Below are positions 23,970 through 35,348 of a stretch of DNA of 64,000 nucleotides, in pieces. The stretch spans positions 1,364,001 through 1,428,000 of the forward strand of contig SMMW01000592.1 in assembly GCA_004794655.1 (NCBI GenBank). The letters are read 5' to 3'. The notes below the pieces were generated by a model. That model saw nothing but the letters and a program-made list of their open reading frames with translations, had not been told where the DNA came from and ran no database searches. A program made the position numbers and the translations under genes. Positions within the stretch are counted from its first letter, which is position 1. Each line of letters opens with the position of its first letter. Origin of the DNA: Marisa cornuarietis (lineage: Eukaryota > Mollusca > Gastropoda > Architaenioglossa > Ampullariidae).

Positions 23970-24265
23970 TTTGTGCAGAGGATGTGAGAGACATACAGAA
24001 AGAAAGGAATGAAAAAGGGTTTGAAGAACAAACAAAAGGGAAATAAAGAAAAAAGTAAAAGAATAAAGACTGACAAAAAAACAAACAAATGAGCAAAGGA
24101 ATAAATAAACGAAAAGAAAAAATAATGTCATTTCATTAATGGTATAAAGAACAAACAAAAGAAAAGAAAAACAATGAAAAAAATGAACAAAAAAGAAAGA
24201 CTAAGTAAACGAAAATAGTAAATAAACAAAAAAAGAAAATCAAGAAAGAAAGAAAAAATGACACG
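23970..24265. repeat. A-rich simple tract (AAAGAAAAACAAA-like)
   Basis: About 300 bp is made of A/G and A/C words with repeated AACAAAC and AGAAAGAA motifs. The phenylalanine-rich minus-strand frames over it are artefacts. Confidence 0.8.
24042..24067 (+). terminator. Polyadenylation signals of the globin gene
   Basis: AATAAA occurs at 24042-24047 and again at 24062-24067, about 80-100 bp after the stop codon. The surrounding sequence is A-rich simple DNA, so the exact site is uncertain. Confidence 0.55.
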
Positions 24266-25589
24266 TGTTGTAGGGATGGAGTAAATTCTAAAGAGGTAAG
24301 ATTCGAGAAATGTGGCGCAGAACCATTTTATGTTGATTTTTATGTTATATGGGAAAATGTCTTCTCACTATGGAAGACTCGAACTTAAAGGATTAAGACT
24401 AGTTGCTGTTCACTTTTCTGTTGTGTTTGCTGTGACAAAAGTTTGTAACCGCATCTGCTCGAGGTTCATGTTAATTTCTGGCAAAACAAAACATAGTTGT
24501 TATTCATTTTGCGCAGCAGTGACTGTGTGCTCTGTGTGTGTGTGATTTTGTTTCCTTGACCGCTGACGTCATTCGTCTCTTCATCCTGATATCGCAAAGT
24601 GATGACTCTGTAGTCGTAAGCGACGATCGCATCCTCGTGGATTAGTTCTCGATGTCCACAGATCATTTGGAAGAGAGTGCGTTACCCGACCCAAATAAAC
24701 TTATGTCGGATGACACTTCCTAACAGATTTAATTGTATCTCTCACCTTGTCTGCTTCCCACCTTCATCCTCATGTCTACCCCCCCCCCCCATGCCAATTT
24801 GTCCCATCGTCTTTTTTATCATTATTATTTCCTATCCATCTATTAAAGTCTGTAAAGGCTAGAAAAATGGAAAAAGAATTCTGTGGCTGAAAGAATGATT
24901 CTCATTTTCAATTGTCCTCACTGTGCTTACGTAAGTTAAGTTAAAACTTAAGTTCCACCTGCTGCTAGTTGTTGTTTTTCTTGTTGTTATTATTATTATT
25001 ACAAAAACAGGCCCAAATCATCATCATCATCATCATCCATGCTGTCCTTCAGATGAGTATCGCCTGCACCCGCTGAATCCGTCGCCATTTTTATTTCATC
25101 TGAGGCTTGCTTCGATCTCGCAGGCCGACACGGATTCGTGGAAAATAGATCACACCTGTCAGCAGTGGCCTTGGCCTTCTCCACACAAGAGATTAGTAGG
25201 GTCACGAAGAAACACTATTAAAATAACAGACAAAAACTTCCCATATCCTGATAAATGCTGGGTTGTGTAGGAGTGACGTCATGAGCGCGTTTACACACAC
25301 ACACACACAGTACAACTCCCTGCTAACACAAAGCTCGGGATTTGGAGGCAACAGTTTCATCGCCGGAAAGTTCATCGATTTCACCGTAAATGTTGCTGCT
25401 GAATGCACTCAACGCTTTATGGAGCTGCAACAGGTTTTGGAAAGGCGGAAGAATTTTATTATTTATTTATTCATTCAATCTATTTTTTACGCTATCATTG
25501 GGAATAGAATAACTAAAAACCTATGCATATCAGAATTTGTGTGTATTTTGTCTTTCTGTCTAAAATTATTTCACTCTCTTGTTTCTTCT

Positions 25590-25633
<44 letters not shown>

Positions 25634-26149
25634 TTTTCATTCTTTATGTATCTTTGTCTTACTTTCTTCTATCATTTCCTTCTCTCTCTCTCTCTCTCTC
25701 TCTCTCGCTTCCTCTCTTCACCCACGTCCTCTTCTCTCCTCCCCTCTCCTCATTTCCCAATCCCCGCTCTATCCCTACCCCGCTGGCCAAGTATCGAAAA
25801 TGTTGTCTAAAAGGTTCATGCATAAAACACGCGTGGCGAATGAAGCAACTCGTAAATACGGCGCATGATGACTGTTGGCTGAGTGAAGTTGTCACGCTGT
25901 GAAACCACGGGCATAATCTCTTCTTCCAGGACCATGGCTGTAACATTGCTGATGCCATGGAGATTTCCACCCACCTCTCTCTCTTTTCAATCCTCTCTAT
26001 CCCCCTGTCTCTCCTCTCTGTCTCTATCCCCACCTTCTGTCTCTTTGTCTCTCTCCTTTTCCAATCACTGATTCAGAAATCGGTGATTGATTTGGAAAAT
26101 CAGTTAATAGTTTAAGTATAGCTTCATCTTCCTTGGACTTAAATTCAAT
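24266..26149. other. No gene recognised
   Basis: Contains (ATC)n at 25018-25037, CA runs at 25292-25309 and 25601-25632, a TC run at 25680-25706, and TGACGTCA palindromes at 24562 and 25274. Frames such as 25263-25868 are driven by the CA and TC repeats. Confidence 0.5.
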
Positions 26150-27010
26150 AAATTTAAATAAAAGTAATATTGTAGTCTTTCGCTAGGGTGGGTTTTTAGG
26201 GGCAAGAGAATACTGGACCTACAATAGTGTTGTAATGCCTGTTAATGTTTATAAACAACCTATGATTGTTGTTTTCTATTATGCTAAGTTTTACAGCTGC
26301 ATGTCAGGACTTAAACTGTTATCTAATATTAGAACAAAGTTATTTTCTCTGGAGTTTGGCTTTGTGTGGATGAATCAGGGGGTAAAAATGTAAGTTTATT
26401 TATAGTCAAATTAAAAGAACAACAAGTTTTGTGTAGATGGAAAGAAGGGGAAGATCACATTAATTGTAGTGAGATGTTTTCTTTTTATTCTACATACGGG
26501 ATCACAGGCACTCTTAAAAAATTTTGAAAATGAACTTGGAGTAATATTTGCTGACGGTTTTGCTAAATTTAAAGTAGGTGAGTCTAGTATTGCTGTCGAT
26601 TATTTACCTTACAGCATACACGTACACTGCACGAGACCTGCTCTGTCAATTATGTAAGATAAATGAAGAAGATGAAGCTCACTTTGTTCTCTAATGTAAA
26701 ACCTTACAGCCTCTCAGGGTAAGATTCATACAAAGAAAATGATATATAAATCCAAACAATTTTAAAATGAATTTGTTGTTGGCTTTAACAAATGAAAAAA
26801 AATTGTTAAGAATCTGGCATTAACTCTTTTCTATGCTTTTTAGTTTAGAAAGTCTACAGTGGAAGATTAATTTATGTATCTAAGTAATTGTTTTGAAGGC
26901 ATTGTTTGCATTTTTCGCTTTTATACCGCTGTACTATTAAAGTAATATTGTATTCTCATTATTGTTTGCTCCCCCTCTATGGAACAATGACGCCTGAATA
27001 AACAATCAAT
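26150..27010 (+). mobile_element. LINE fragment, same family as 2130-3581
   Basis: Frames give SNIVVFR-GGFLGAREYWTYN near 26170, a N-YK block, then a DLLCQLCKINEEDEAHFVL zinc-knuckle-like block near 26635, and end with GACGCCTGAATAAACAATCAATCA at about 27010. These are the connector and C-terminal segments of the LINE seen at 2.1 kb. The GG(F/Y)L block is present here and at about 2680 in that copy. Multiple stops; inactive. Confidence 0.8.
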
Positions 27011-28905
27011 CAAAACAATGTCTCCCATTTTCTCCCTTTTTTCTTCATTTTTTCTGTCTCATTCCCTCCCCTCTTCATATACTAACTTCGTTATTCACAG
27101 GAATTCATCACAATAGTTATCTAATAGACCGACCAACATCTGCTCTTACTCTCCATAGTATGAGAAGCCTTCGGTTGCTGTCCACCTAGAAGCAACGTCT
27201 AGATGGCTTATTCAACCTGCATGTCCTGCTGCCCTGCAGGGAGGAAGGTTGGAAAGGGGGGAAGGAGGTTCGTTAGCAGTGAATTCCTGTTCAGCTTGTT
27301 AGCCTGGTACCAGCTCTCCCGGGAGACTAGACCCGAGCAGCAGCCTATTCCTTCTCGTCCAGTCCTCATAGAATTACAGCGCAGTCTAAACGGATTTTGC
27401 ACGCGCTCGTGTTGACAAACTGCTGCCCCTGTTCCGCTGTCATGTGAAGACCCTCTCCTTGGTCTTCCTTGTCATTTCGCAGTGAAGAAAAGGATGACTT
27501 TCTAATGGAGCCCAGCGTCCCTTAACTGGATTTCGCTAGCGCTGGAAGGCCGTACAGGAGTAAAACTTTAGGTAAGAAAAAGCTGTCATCTGTTTGTCGT
27601 CTCTATCGCTTTTTCATCGTCCTTTTTTTATCGATCCCACTTCAAGTTCTTCATGCAAGGTCCCCCCTCTCTCTCCCTACTTTCGCTACACACTACTAAG
27701 ACCTTTCAGAAAACATAAAGTAAAAACGTGATTTTGCTTATCTTTGGTGATCCTTTCTTCTCATTTCGAAATATTCGTCTAGTCAGACGACAAGCTGGTT
27801 GTGGCATAGAAATTACGAACTATGGAAAAAGGGCAGTTGTTTCTCTTCAAAACCGGCTGAGATCTTCTCTCTATAATTTGCTGTGTTTCGCTATTCTTGC
27901 TAGTGTTCACGGATGAGTATGCAAATGGTAATGTGCTATTTAAAGAAGAACAGTTGGTGTCGGCGTAGTCGGCGACTCTATGGAAAGAGCGGGTAACAGA
28001 AACTTCGTAACATCCGGGCCCAGGATATATGGACGTCAGGAGCTCTCGTCATGGCTTCGGACCAGATTTCACTCCTGATCCTCCTTTCTGACGCCTGTTT
28101 GTCAAATCAGACATTGATTTACTCTTGCTTGAAGAAGTTACAAATGGGTTTTGTGTGTGGGAAGAATACATTTCTACCAGCGCCGAAAATAAATTGCCGA
28201 CGAGAAGGGGTTGGGAATAGAAATCCCTGCTCTACAGATCGCGTGCATGTCGCACACAGCGATTGGCTGGTTTATTTATGGTCCGAATGACGTCATTGCA
28301 TCTCCAGCGACTATCCTCTATGGAGAAATTAGTTCGTCTCTTTGTAAACATGCCATTAGTTTTAATTTATTTTGGAGTTCCACGACAAAACAACCGTCTA
28401 TTTTTATTCGCTTCGACGGGATAAGCAGATCGCCGAAATAATGTTGGGAATGTTGCCATAGCATTGTAAATACTTTGCTTTCCCGGTTCTCCGGGAACTT
28501 TAGTCAATTTGTGTCCCCTGTTTAATCTGATGTCGTATGTTCTTACTCCCCTTTCTTTCTCTTTCAGATTGTTTGTCTGTGAACCTTCGTTTTATTTTAT
28601 TATTATTGGTTTTTTTTATCTTGCTTCTTTGCACTTCTTTTCCGTTCATTATATTCATTCTTCTTTCCTTCACTTTAACTGCTTTTCTTCCTCCTCCCTA
28701 ATTTTTCGTTCTGTTCATTCTGCTATTCCGTTTGTTCTCTCCTCTCTTTTTTTCTTTTATAATCTCCCTTGTTTTGCTTTCTATTTTCTTTTGGGTCAGG
28801 ATGGGGGCACGTTTATACTCTTAAAATGTGAAAGTTGCGAACATCAATAGGCATTTGGATTTTAAAGCAATGTCGTATGTGTGTGTCTAAAATTGTTATT
28901 TTTTC
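27011..28905. other. No gene recognised
   Basis: No exon with family motifs. A TGACGTCA palindrome lies at 28288-28295. Pyrimidine-rich DNA at 28550-28800 gives meaningless Phe/Ser-rich frames. Confidence 0.45.
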
Positions 28906-28907
28906 TC

Positions 28908-28922
28908 GACGACGACGACGAC

Positions 28923-28988
<66 letters not shown>
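28908..28988. repeat. (GAC)n(GAT)n microsatellite
   Basis: About 80 bp of uninterrupted trinucleotides just upstream of the cysteine-rich exon, inside the proposed intron. Confidence 0.97.
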
Positions 28989-29055
28989 CGTCGGGAGAAT
29001 GCTTATTTAACCGAAGAAGCTCACGATGTCCTCTCTTGGGGTTGACCTGTTGCAG

Positions 29056-29450
29056 CCTTGTCGTGCAGCTGGTCCAACGAAGGCTGTGGCAGGGACGACG
29101 ACTGCTGCAGCGGCTCCTGCTTCCGGGCGCACGAGGGGACGGACTTTCGGTGTCGTCACAGCTCGCTGGGAGAGCCCTGTGTCTTCGACTACCATTGCCG
29201 CGACGACCTGGTGTGCGGCAAGTACTATAATTGCTGCTCCCCCTTCTGGAAAATGTGCATGACGAATGCCGATTGCTGCGAGAAGGAGCACGTGTGCCGG
29301 CCGGCGGACGGTTTCATCTACGACAGGTGTCTCGAGCCTATCTCTGCCCTGGGCACCACGCGGGCTTCGGCACTGACCATCTTTTTCGCTGTCTTTATGG
29401 CGACAGCGCTATCAGCCCTTGGGACGGACATCCATTGGCTGGCCAGCTGA
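29056..29450 (+). CDS. Cystine-knot-like secreted/membrane-anchored protein, terminal exon
   Basis: The exon follows a pyrimidine-rich acceptor ending TGTTGCAG. In the phase required by the signal-peptide exon at 12663 it reads to a TGA at 29448-29450. It encodes 16 cysteines. The first six follow C-x6-C-x5-CC-x3-C-x10-C and the last six follow C-x6-C-x5-CC-x5-C-x10-C, both inhibitor-cystine-knot-type spacings, with a four-cysteine linker between them. After the last cysteine comes a hydrophobic stretch (SALTIFFAVFMATALSAL) and nine further residues, fitting a GPI-attachment signal or a single membrane span. Predicted full protein 151 aa. The role is unknown: ICK folds occur in signalling, inhibitory, defence and venom proteins, and I do not choose among them. 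No canonical AATAAA was seen close downstream. Confidence 0.7.
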
Positions 29451-29814
29451 CGGAAGTTGGCTGGAGTCGTCGTTGCTGATGGTCTGTTCTGAAGGAGGAT
29501 AGAGATGATGTGCAGGTTATTTAGGTTTTCGCCCTGTTCACTGACACTGTGCGTGCGCAAAGAAGACAGGAAGATATGAGAAAGGTGGCAGGGGTGTGAA
29601 ACTTTTACTTCATCCACACACTCGCCGTGATTTTTTCTTTATTCTAAAAAAAGATGGCTGTCTCCATGAATCAGTAGAGACGCCCAAAAAGAGAGAAAAG
29701 CCAGAGACACCTGTCAGTCGAATGCATAATCTTTCCCAAAGGGTGAGATTCAGAGGCAGTGTCGTCAACACCATAAAGGTTATTTTCATATCTGCCTAAA
29801 GGGTTAGTAGTGAT

Positions 29815-30455
29815 GAAATTTTTTCTAGTGCCTGGGTAAAGCTCAGTGCAAGAAACTATTTCCCAGTCAGTCAGTCAGTCAGTCAGTCAGTCAGTCAGTC
29901 AGTTCCTTGACCGACAACTGTCATTGGAGGGAGAACATCATGGATAAACGCAGCAGCTGACATGCCCCCCCCCCAAAAAAAAAAAGAAACTCGTTTGTGG
30001 CATATATCCATGGTCCTAACATTAAGCATACACTTGGTAGCATCCAACTTCTCTCCAAGTAAACCACAGCCGATAGTCGGCCTGGTATTTCCCAAAGTCT
30101 GAGCGAATACACCTCCTCCCTTTCCCCAAACTGCCATTCTCGAGATGCGAGCCTGAAAATTTCATCATTTATAGAAGGCAGTTACGTTTGTACGCCTAAT
30201 TAACACTTGGTTCTAGGTCTTCTATTAGCTGAGATATTCACAACGTGAACGTATCCAACTATAGCCTTGACGTATCTGTATTGTTATCCTCTTTCTACCC
30301 ATGGTGATTTTTGTATCTCGAGAACCGAAGGAGGTGAGGAGAGGAACTATACACCAAAATTTGGAGAAATAATATTTTTAAATAGTATTTCTTTTTGCAC
30401 TGTCCTTTACCCTATCATGAGAAAATATTGTACCCAACTAGTTCTTTAAAGAGGC
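29815..30455 (+). repeat. Dispersed repeat, copy A (contains (CAGT)n)
   Basis: Shares several blocks with 34120-35135: a GGGTAAA-CTCAG-GCAAGAAACTATT block at 29835-29860, a CAGT array at 29864-29903 followed by TTGACCGACAACTGTCATTG, and a distal block from about 30085 to 30450 matching 34836-35135. The block order differs between the copies. No coding capacity seen. Possibly an uncharacterised non-autonomous element. Confidence 0.65.
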
Positions 30456-31030
30456 ATCCCTCGGACCGACTGACTAAATGATTTATTAGCTGAACGTCTG
30501 GGGGGTTTTTTCAAGTGATATGAGTCAAAGCCATGGACCTTGGGAACAATCCAAGACTTATTAGCCAACCGTGACCTGCTGATTATATTATTTCTGTTAT
30601 CAACCCACGATGAGCAGGGAAAGCCACATGTCGCTTTCTCAAACCTTGACGAAACAAAGTGACTTCTCGATGGTGTTTGTTCACTGAACCAGGCTGCTTC
30701 GCTCTATGGAAGCAATGCCCTTTTGTTGGCGTACACATGAACTGAACTACGCTGCATACCTCTGTTCACATGAGTGTACGCACACTCGTATCTTGTAAAG
30801 GGCAGTCCACCTGCTACGTGGTGAAGCTGCGCAGTACAGTAGCCTGCTTACAACCTTTCATCCGTCACTCGGCGCGCCTGTGGTTCTTCATTCGTTCTCT
30901 TGTTCCTTCGTTTCATTGATCGTTGAAGTTATCATGTTTGTCCTCTTCGTTGATTTGATTATTAAACTATTAGTTTTTTTAACGATTTTGAAAAATTAAT
31001 AATTTGTTTACTGTATTTCTCTCTTTCTCT

Positions 31031-31033
<3 letters not shown>

Positions 31034-31081
<48 letters not shown>
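31034..31081. repeat. (GT)n microsatellite
   Basis: 48 bp uninterrupted dinucleotide run. Confidence 0.97.
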
Positions 31082-31083
<2 letters not shown>

Positions 31084-32861
31084 CCTTCTATCTTTTTTTT
31101 TAAATACTCTGCATGAGGCTGTGTAGGTCTGCGTGTTTGCCTAACTGAATAGAGGAGGGGAAAACGGAGGGGCGGGGTGAGGTAGGAAAATGGCTATCGC
31201 TTTCTTCTGATGTACTTATTGTTACTATCGTCAACTGGCTCCACCAAACGGCAAGTGTTCGTTGCTCCTGTCCCCTGGAGGCCGCATCTGGATCTACCTC
31301 GGACTGTCACGTGATTTCATTGGATGGTCTGTGGCGCTGATCATTATGACAAGCCTAGATGTCTTCATTGTCATTAATTATTTTATTCCCACCAAAATGT
31401 TTGTTTCCAGAATGTTCTAGTAAAAGTTGTTCAACAATCGTTGATAGCGTTATACTAACATGCATACACAAGAGACAAGCAGACAGACTAACAGACTGAT
31501 GCAAAGGCCTTTTTATGTAAACTCATATACTGTATTATTCTTATAATGAACAATTGTTTTATCATTCTGTTACGTACATATATCTTAAACATAACCATTT
31601 TCTCTCTACGTTCTCAGCTAAAAACATCGTCGTCGGTAAAGTTTTTAGAAGTTAAATTGAAACAGTTGGTCATGATCGTTCCATGGAATTTTATGCCGAT
31701 CCTAGGGCTAATTGTAGTATTTCTGTACCTTTGTATTTGTGGACCTTAGCCTTCTTCTACTTCTAGTAAGTAATGCACTTTAAAATTATTTTCCGTTTAG
31801 TGTGCCTTTTTAATTTCTAGTGATCAGTAAACCGTTTGTTACTCTTATATATATAAATTCATACACATCACGAGTTGGTCAGCTTGACTGCCGACGGTAC
31901 AGCGGAAGAAGCCAAGTCAAGAACCGTTAAAAAAAGAAAAAACCTCTAAAGCAGAGAGGTCGAACCTACTATGGCAACGTAATCTCAAAAGCAAACAGAC
32001 CGTGAAGAGTAGACAGAGCTCCTCTCTTTCTCTTCCCCGCCCCCGCCCAGGTCCCTCCTGCATTCGTAATACTATCACACCCATAGTAAAATCTAGTTGA
32101 TTTTCGTCTTTAAATGTTTGTTGTCGGGGTTTTGAAAATCATTGAAAGGTGTATTGCTATTTTCCAGTAAGCATTTTTTATTCAGACGTATTTTACGTTG
32201 TTTTTTCCTTTCCTTCCTTTCAACCCTAACTCTCTGCCTTCCTACATTCCGTACTTTTTTCTTCTGGCTTTCTGTGTGCGAGTTTTCATGCGTGTTAACT
32301 GATTGATGCTGTGGCTGATTTTTGGAACTTCCCGAAATTATAAAATCGCTGGAATCGCTCGCTGTAGTCACGTGGCTGATCTGCCAGGAAACTTTCCATG
32401 CTGGACATGGAGAACTATTTTTTTCAAATAGCTGCAAGTATTGTTTCTTGAGCAACACACCGTTCCAGGGTATATCACCTGGCAGTACAGAGAACCACCA
32501 GCCTCAACCAGGTTGCAGTCCTATCAGCAAAAAAATGACCTTGTCTTCTGCTGCATCCCTCATTGCGCTTTGTGTGCAAAGCGCCAATCGTTGAAGGAGG
32601 CTGCAAAAAAACAATGGCTTGACAATACACAGTGCTCCATGCTTGTTGCTAAGTTTCTGTCTTTTTGGCGTGCCGTCTGTAGTCTGCATGTGGTGGCGAA
32701 TAAAATGGCGTGCTTCCTGTCACACGTGCTCGTGTTATTATTCAAGAATGCTATGTTCGCTGGATGGAACGGGACGCAAAGCATGAATACTTCAAGAATG
32801 TGCGTATGTGCCTTCGTACGATTTCAACCTAGGAGCTGTGTACTCCTTTGTTAGCTCTATC

Positions 32862-32918
<57 letters not shown>

Positions 32919-32940
32919 ATGTGTGTGTGAGAGAGAGAGA
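32862..32940. repeat. (GT)n(GC/GT)n(GA)n compound microsatellite
   Basis: TG run, then GTGC units, then TG and GA runs. Confidence 0.95.
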
Positions 32941-33366
32941 CTGAATTTCGATAATGACAGCGAAATATTTTTCAATAGAATTAAGAAAATCGAATGCTCG
33001 GTCCTACATTATAAAGATGATAACGATTCTCTTTTGGGAATTTGATTTGACTATCATTCACTGGACTAATATTTGTTATGAGGATTAAGCGCAGTGCAAT
33101 CGGCAAAAACGAAAGACCTGCTCGCTGGGCTGTTGTTTGAATGGGTGGCAAAACAAGACGAGAAAACACTCCATCCTGTCTGCTCCCCCTACACTGCAAC
33201 AGTGCTTACGAGCTTCCCCGTCAGGACAAGTAGACTTAAACTCGTGAACTTTCCGCTACCTGTATATGGAATGTTAAAAAGGTTTGGCCGGGTACTTTTT
33301 GAGAATTTGCAGCACGGATGTATGAGTGTTAGTAAGAGTGAATGCGATAGAATGAGAGAAAAAAGC

Positions 33367-33368
<2 letters not shown>

Positions 33369-33438
<70 letters not shown>
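33369..33438. repeat. (GT)n microsatellite, 70 bp
   Basis: Perfect dinucleotide run followed by GA/GT-rich DNA up to about 33500. Cysteine/valine and threonine/histidine frames across it are artefacts. Confidence 0.97.
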
Positions 33439-33440
<2 letters not shown>

Positions 33441-33907
33441 GCGAGCGAGAGAGAGTGTGTGTGTTTGTGTGTGTGTAAGAGAGTAAGAGAGAGAAAAAAG
33501 AACGAAGACGCCGACAGCACGCATGGCAGCTCAACCGTTCTACCTTCACAAACTGTTCTAAAGAAATGCCCTACCCCAGCTTCTACTTCTAGTCCAACCC
33601 CGATGATCTTCGCCCGCCTACACAGGTCCTCCCCTTTGCTTCACAGCAAGCATTCTTTGCAAACTACAAACATATTAGAATCAATGCACCAACATCCATA
33701 CATCACCCGCCAGCCTTTCCCGAGTTGTTTCGCGGCTTGCACAAAGAGGGAAGAGATCAATAATTGAAGCATCATCGAGGCGATGTTGTCGGCCATCAAG
33801 ACTCCCTGCAGACCTGTGGATGCGACGTACAGCTTAAGGCTGCAGCTCACGCCACAGACAATCAGGAACAAGTCTGACTGTCTGCAACTGACTTTAATTC
33901 TCTCCAC

Positions 33908-33939
33908 AACCACCACCACCACCACCACCGCCGCCGCCA
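33908..33939. repeat. (CCA)n(CCG)n microsatellite
   Basis: Trinucleotide run with a CCA to CCG transition. Confidence 0.9.
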
Positions 33940-34119
33940 CCGCTCCCCACCACCTACCCCACAGCAACATATTCTCCTATATGCAGTGGGAAAGAGATCG
34001 AGCAGGGAAAAAAGATAAAGCTTTGATTCGTGTCTACCAAAGCTGAATGCTTAATTCTTTGACCACCAAACTATCACTGAATCATTTTATCTGACTTAAC
34101 TCAGGTAGTGTTAGATCAC

Positions 34120-35135
34120 ATTTTCAGTCAGTCAGTCAGTCAGTCAGTCAGTCAGTCAGTCAGTCCCTTGACGGACACTTGTCATTGGACGGAGCACATC
34201 ATGGATAGACGCGGAGGGGGAGGCGAACGGATGCATATGAAGTAGTTGCTGATACTTGTAATGATGTTGTTATCTTTATTTTTAATGAAAACCATTTAGG
34301 AGAAATTAGCTACAAAATAATATCTAAATATCTCAATCGTTTCGCTCAGTTGACTCCACCGAAGACCACTCACGTTTCCACCTCTCTGAGCCGAAATATT
34401 TACCCTGGTTTCTTGAATGGCGTGAGTTTTGTCCCACTGAAGAAAGAAAATTCTCGCACCACCAATACTCCTACCTTCAGCGACTCACCTTTGTTGTCAT
34501 TCATGTCACTTTATAACCAACAGACTAACTGACTGTAGATAAACTCTTGATTAAAAATCTAAACTGAGTTTAAATAACAGTCTTAAATTGTGCATTTAAC
34601 GTCTTCTTGTTATCTTTAATACTAAATAACATCAGTTAAAATAACAACAGCTTCACTGGGCTGTAGAATAAGTGTAACAAAAGTGGTGAAGGTATTAAGA
34701 TACACGTTGTAGTAAAAGAAGACATCTGAGGAAAAGAAATTAGGCAGAAAACGGAATTATTACTTAAAGTACTTGTGGGGTGCGACATTTTTTTCTAACG
34801 ATTGGGTAAATCTCAGAGCAAGAAACTATTGTCCCAAATGTGGTGAATACCGTATCTCCAATCCGTTCTCACGATGCACGCTTACAAACATTACTAAGAA
34901 CAGAGGGCGGTTAACAAACTAAGGTCAGGATTTACATGAATAAGTTTACATTGTGAGCCAGTGAGAGCTACCGTGACCTCACTACTCTTTTGCCCTCTAT
35001 TTGTGCATAATGATGGTTGTAGGCCTGTCTCAAGAACTGAAGAAAGGTACTCACCCAGATTTAGGAAACTAGTATATTGCACCGAGTTTTTAATTAATCG
35101 TGAGAAGAAAAATTGTGCGCCCCACCAGTCCTTTA
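34120..35135 (+). repeat. Dispersed repeat, copy B (contains (CAGT)n)
   Basis: A CAGT array at 34125-34165 is followed by TTGACGGACACTTGTCATTG and ACATCATGGATAGACGC, matching copy A at 29904-29950. The GGGTAAA-CTCAGAGCAAGAAACTATT block is at about 34804-34830, and the distal block to the CAGTCCTTTAA end is at about 34836-35135. About 540 bp between 34240 and 34780 has no counterpart in copy A. Confidence 0.6.
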
Positions 35136-35259
35136 AGCATCTGAACAGAGTACCAGTAAAAACTACATTCCAAAATATTCAAGTCAAAAAGCAGAAAAAT
35201 TCATTTTGATTAAAAAAAAAAAAACACTCTACGTTTTATTTCTTTTTATAATCATTCGT

Positions 35260-35265
35260 TTTATT
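35260..35265 (-). terminator. Polyadenylation signal of the 12-cysteine peptide gene
   Basis: Minus-strand AATAAA about 85 bp downstream of the TGA at 35349. A second one lies at 35235-35240. Confidence 0.6.
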
Positions 35266-35348
35266 ATGAAACCAATAAAATCGATTTCGTAAGCTATGTG
35301 ACAAAGGTTTTGTTTCAAGAGCTCGCCTTTGGCCTAGCCATCTTGCAG

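Larger units (their letters stand above)
12724..29055 (+). other. Proposed 16.3-kb intron of the secreted cysteine-rich gene
   Basis: Bounded by a GTGAGT donor and a pyrimidine-rich CTGTTGCAG acceptor, both phase 1. It would contain the globin gene at 23422-23964 on the same strand, LINE fragments at 14.8, 17.1 and 26.2 kb, a SINE head at 18.2 kb, a mariner-like remnant at 22.2 kb, minisatellites and five TGACGTCA palindromes. No other coding exon was recognised inside it. Confidence 0.45.
30456..34119. other. No gene recognised
   Basis: Holds GT/GC/GA microsatellites at 31034-31081, 32862-32940 and 33369-33438 and a (CCA)n(CCG)n run at 33908-33939. A 121-codon lysine/arginine-rich minus-strand frame at 32093-32458 has no recognised domain. 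Confidence 0.45.

Noticed and set aside
23780..24158. Minus-strand frames overlapping the end of the globin gene
   Set aside because: Antisense reading of the GC-rich globin exon and of the A-rich downstream tract; no domain.
29007..29291. Alanine/valine-rich minus-strand and alternate plus-strand frames over the cysteine-rich exon
   Set aside because: Shadows of a GC-rich exon; only the plus frame entered at 29056 has regular cysteine spacing and a matching acceptor.
32093..32854. Basic 121-codon minus frame and cysteine-containing plus frame considered as a THAP-type zinc-finger gene
   Set aside because: The cysteine/histidine spacing does not match THAP or another zinc finger, and no supporting exon was found.
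33189..33549. Thr-His or Cys-Val repeat proteins
   Set aside because: Translations of the 70-bp GT microsatellite in several frames.
29864..34165. CAGT arrays and other regular repeats as CRISPR arrays
   Set aside because: No repeat-spacer periodicity; these are eukaryotic microsatellites in an intron-containing genome.
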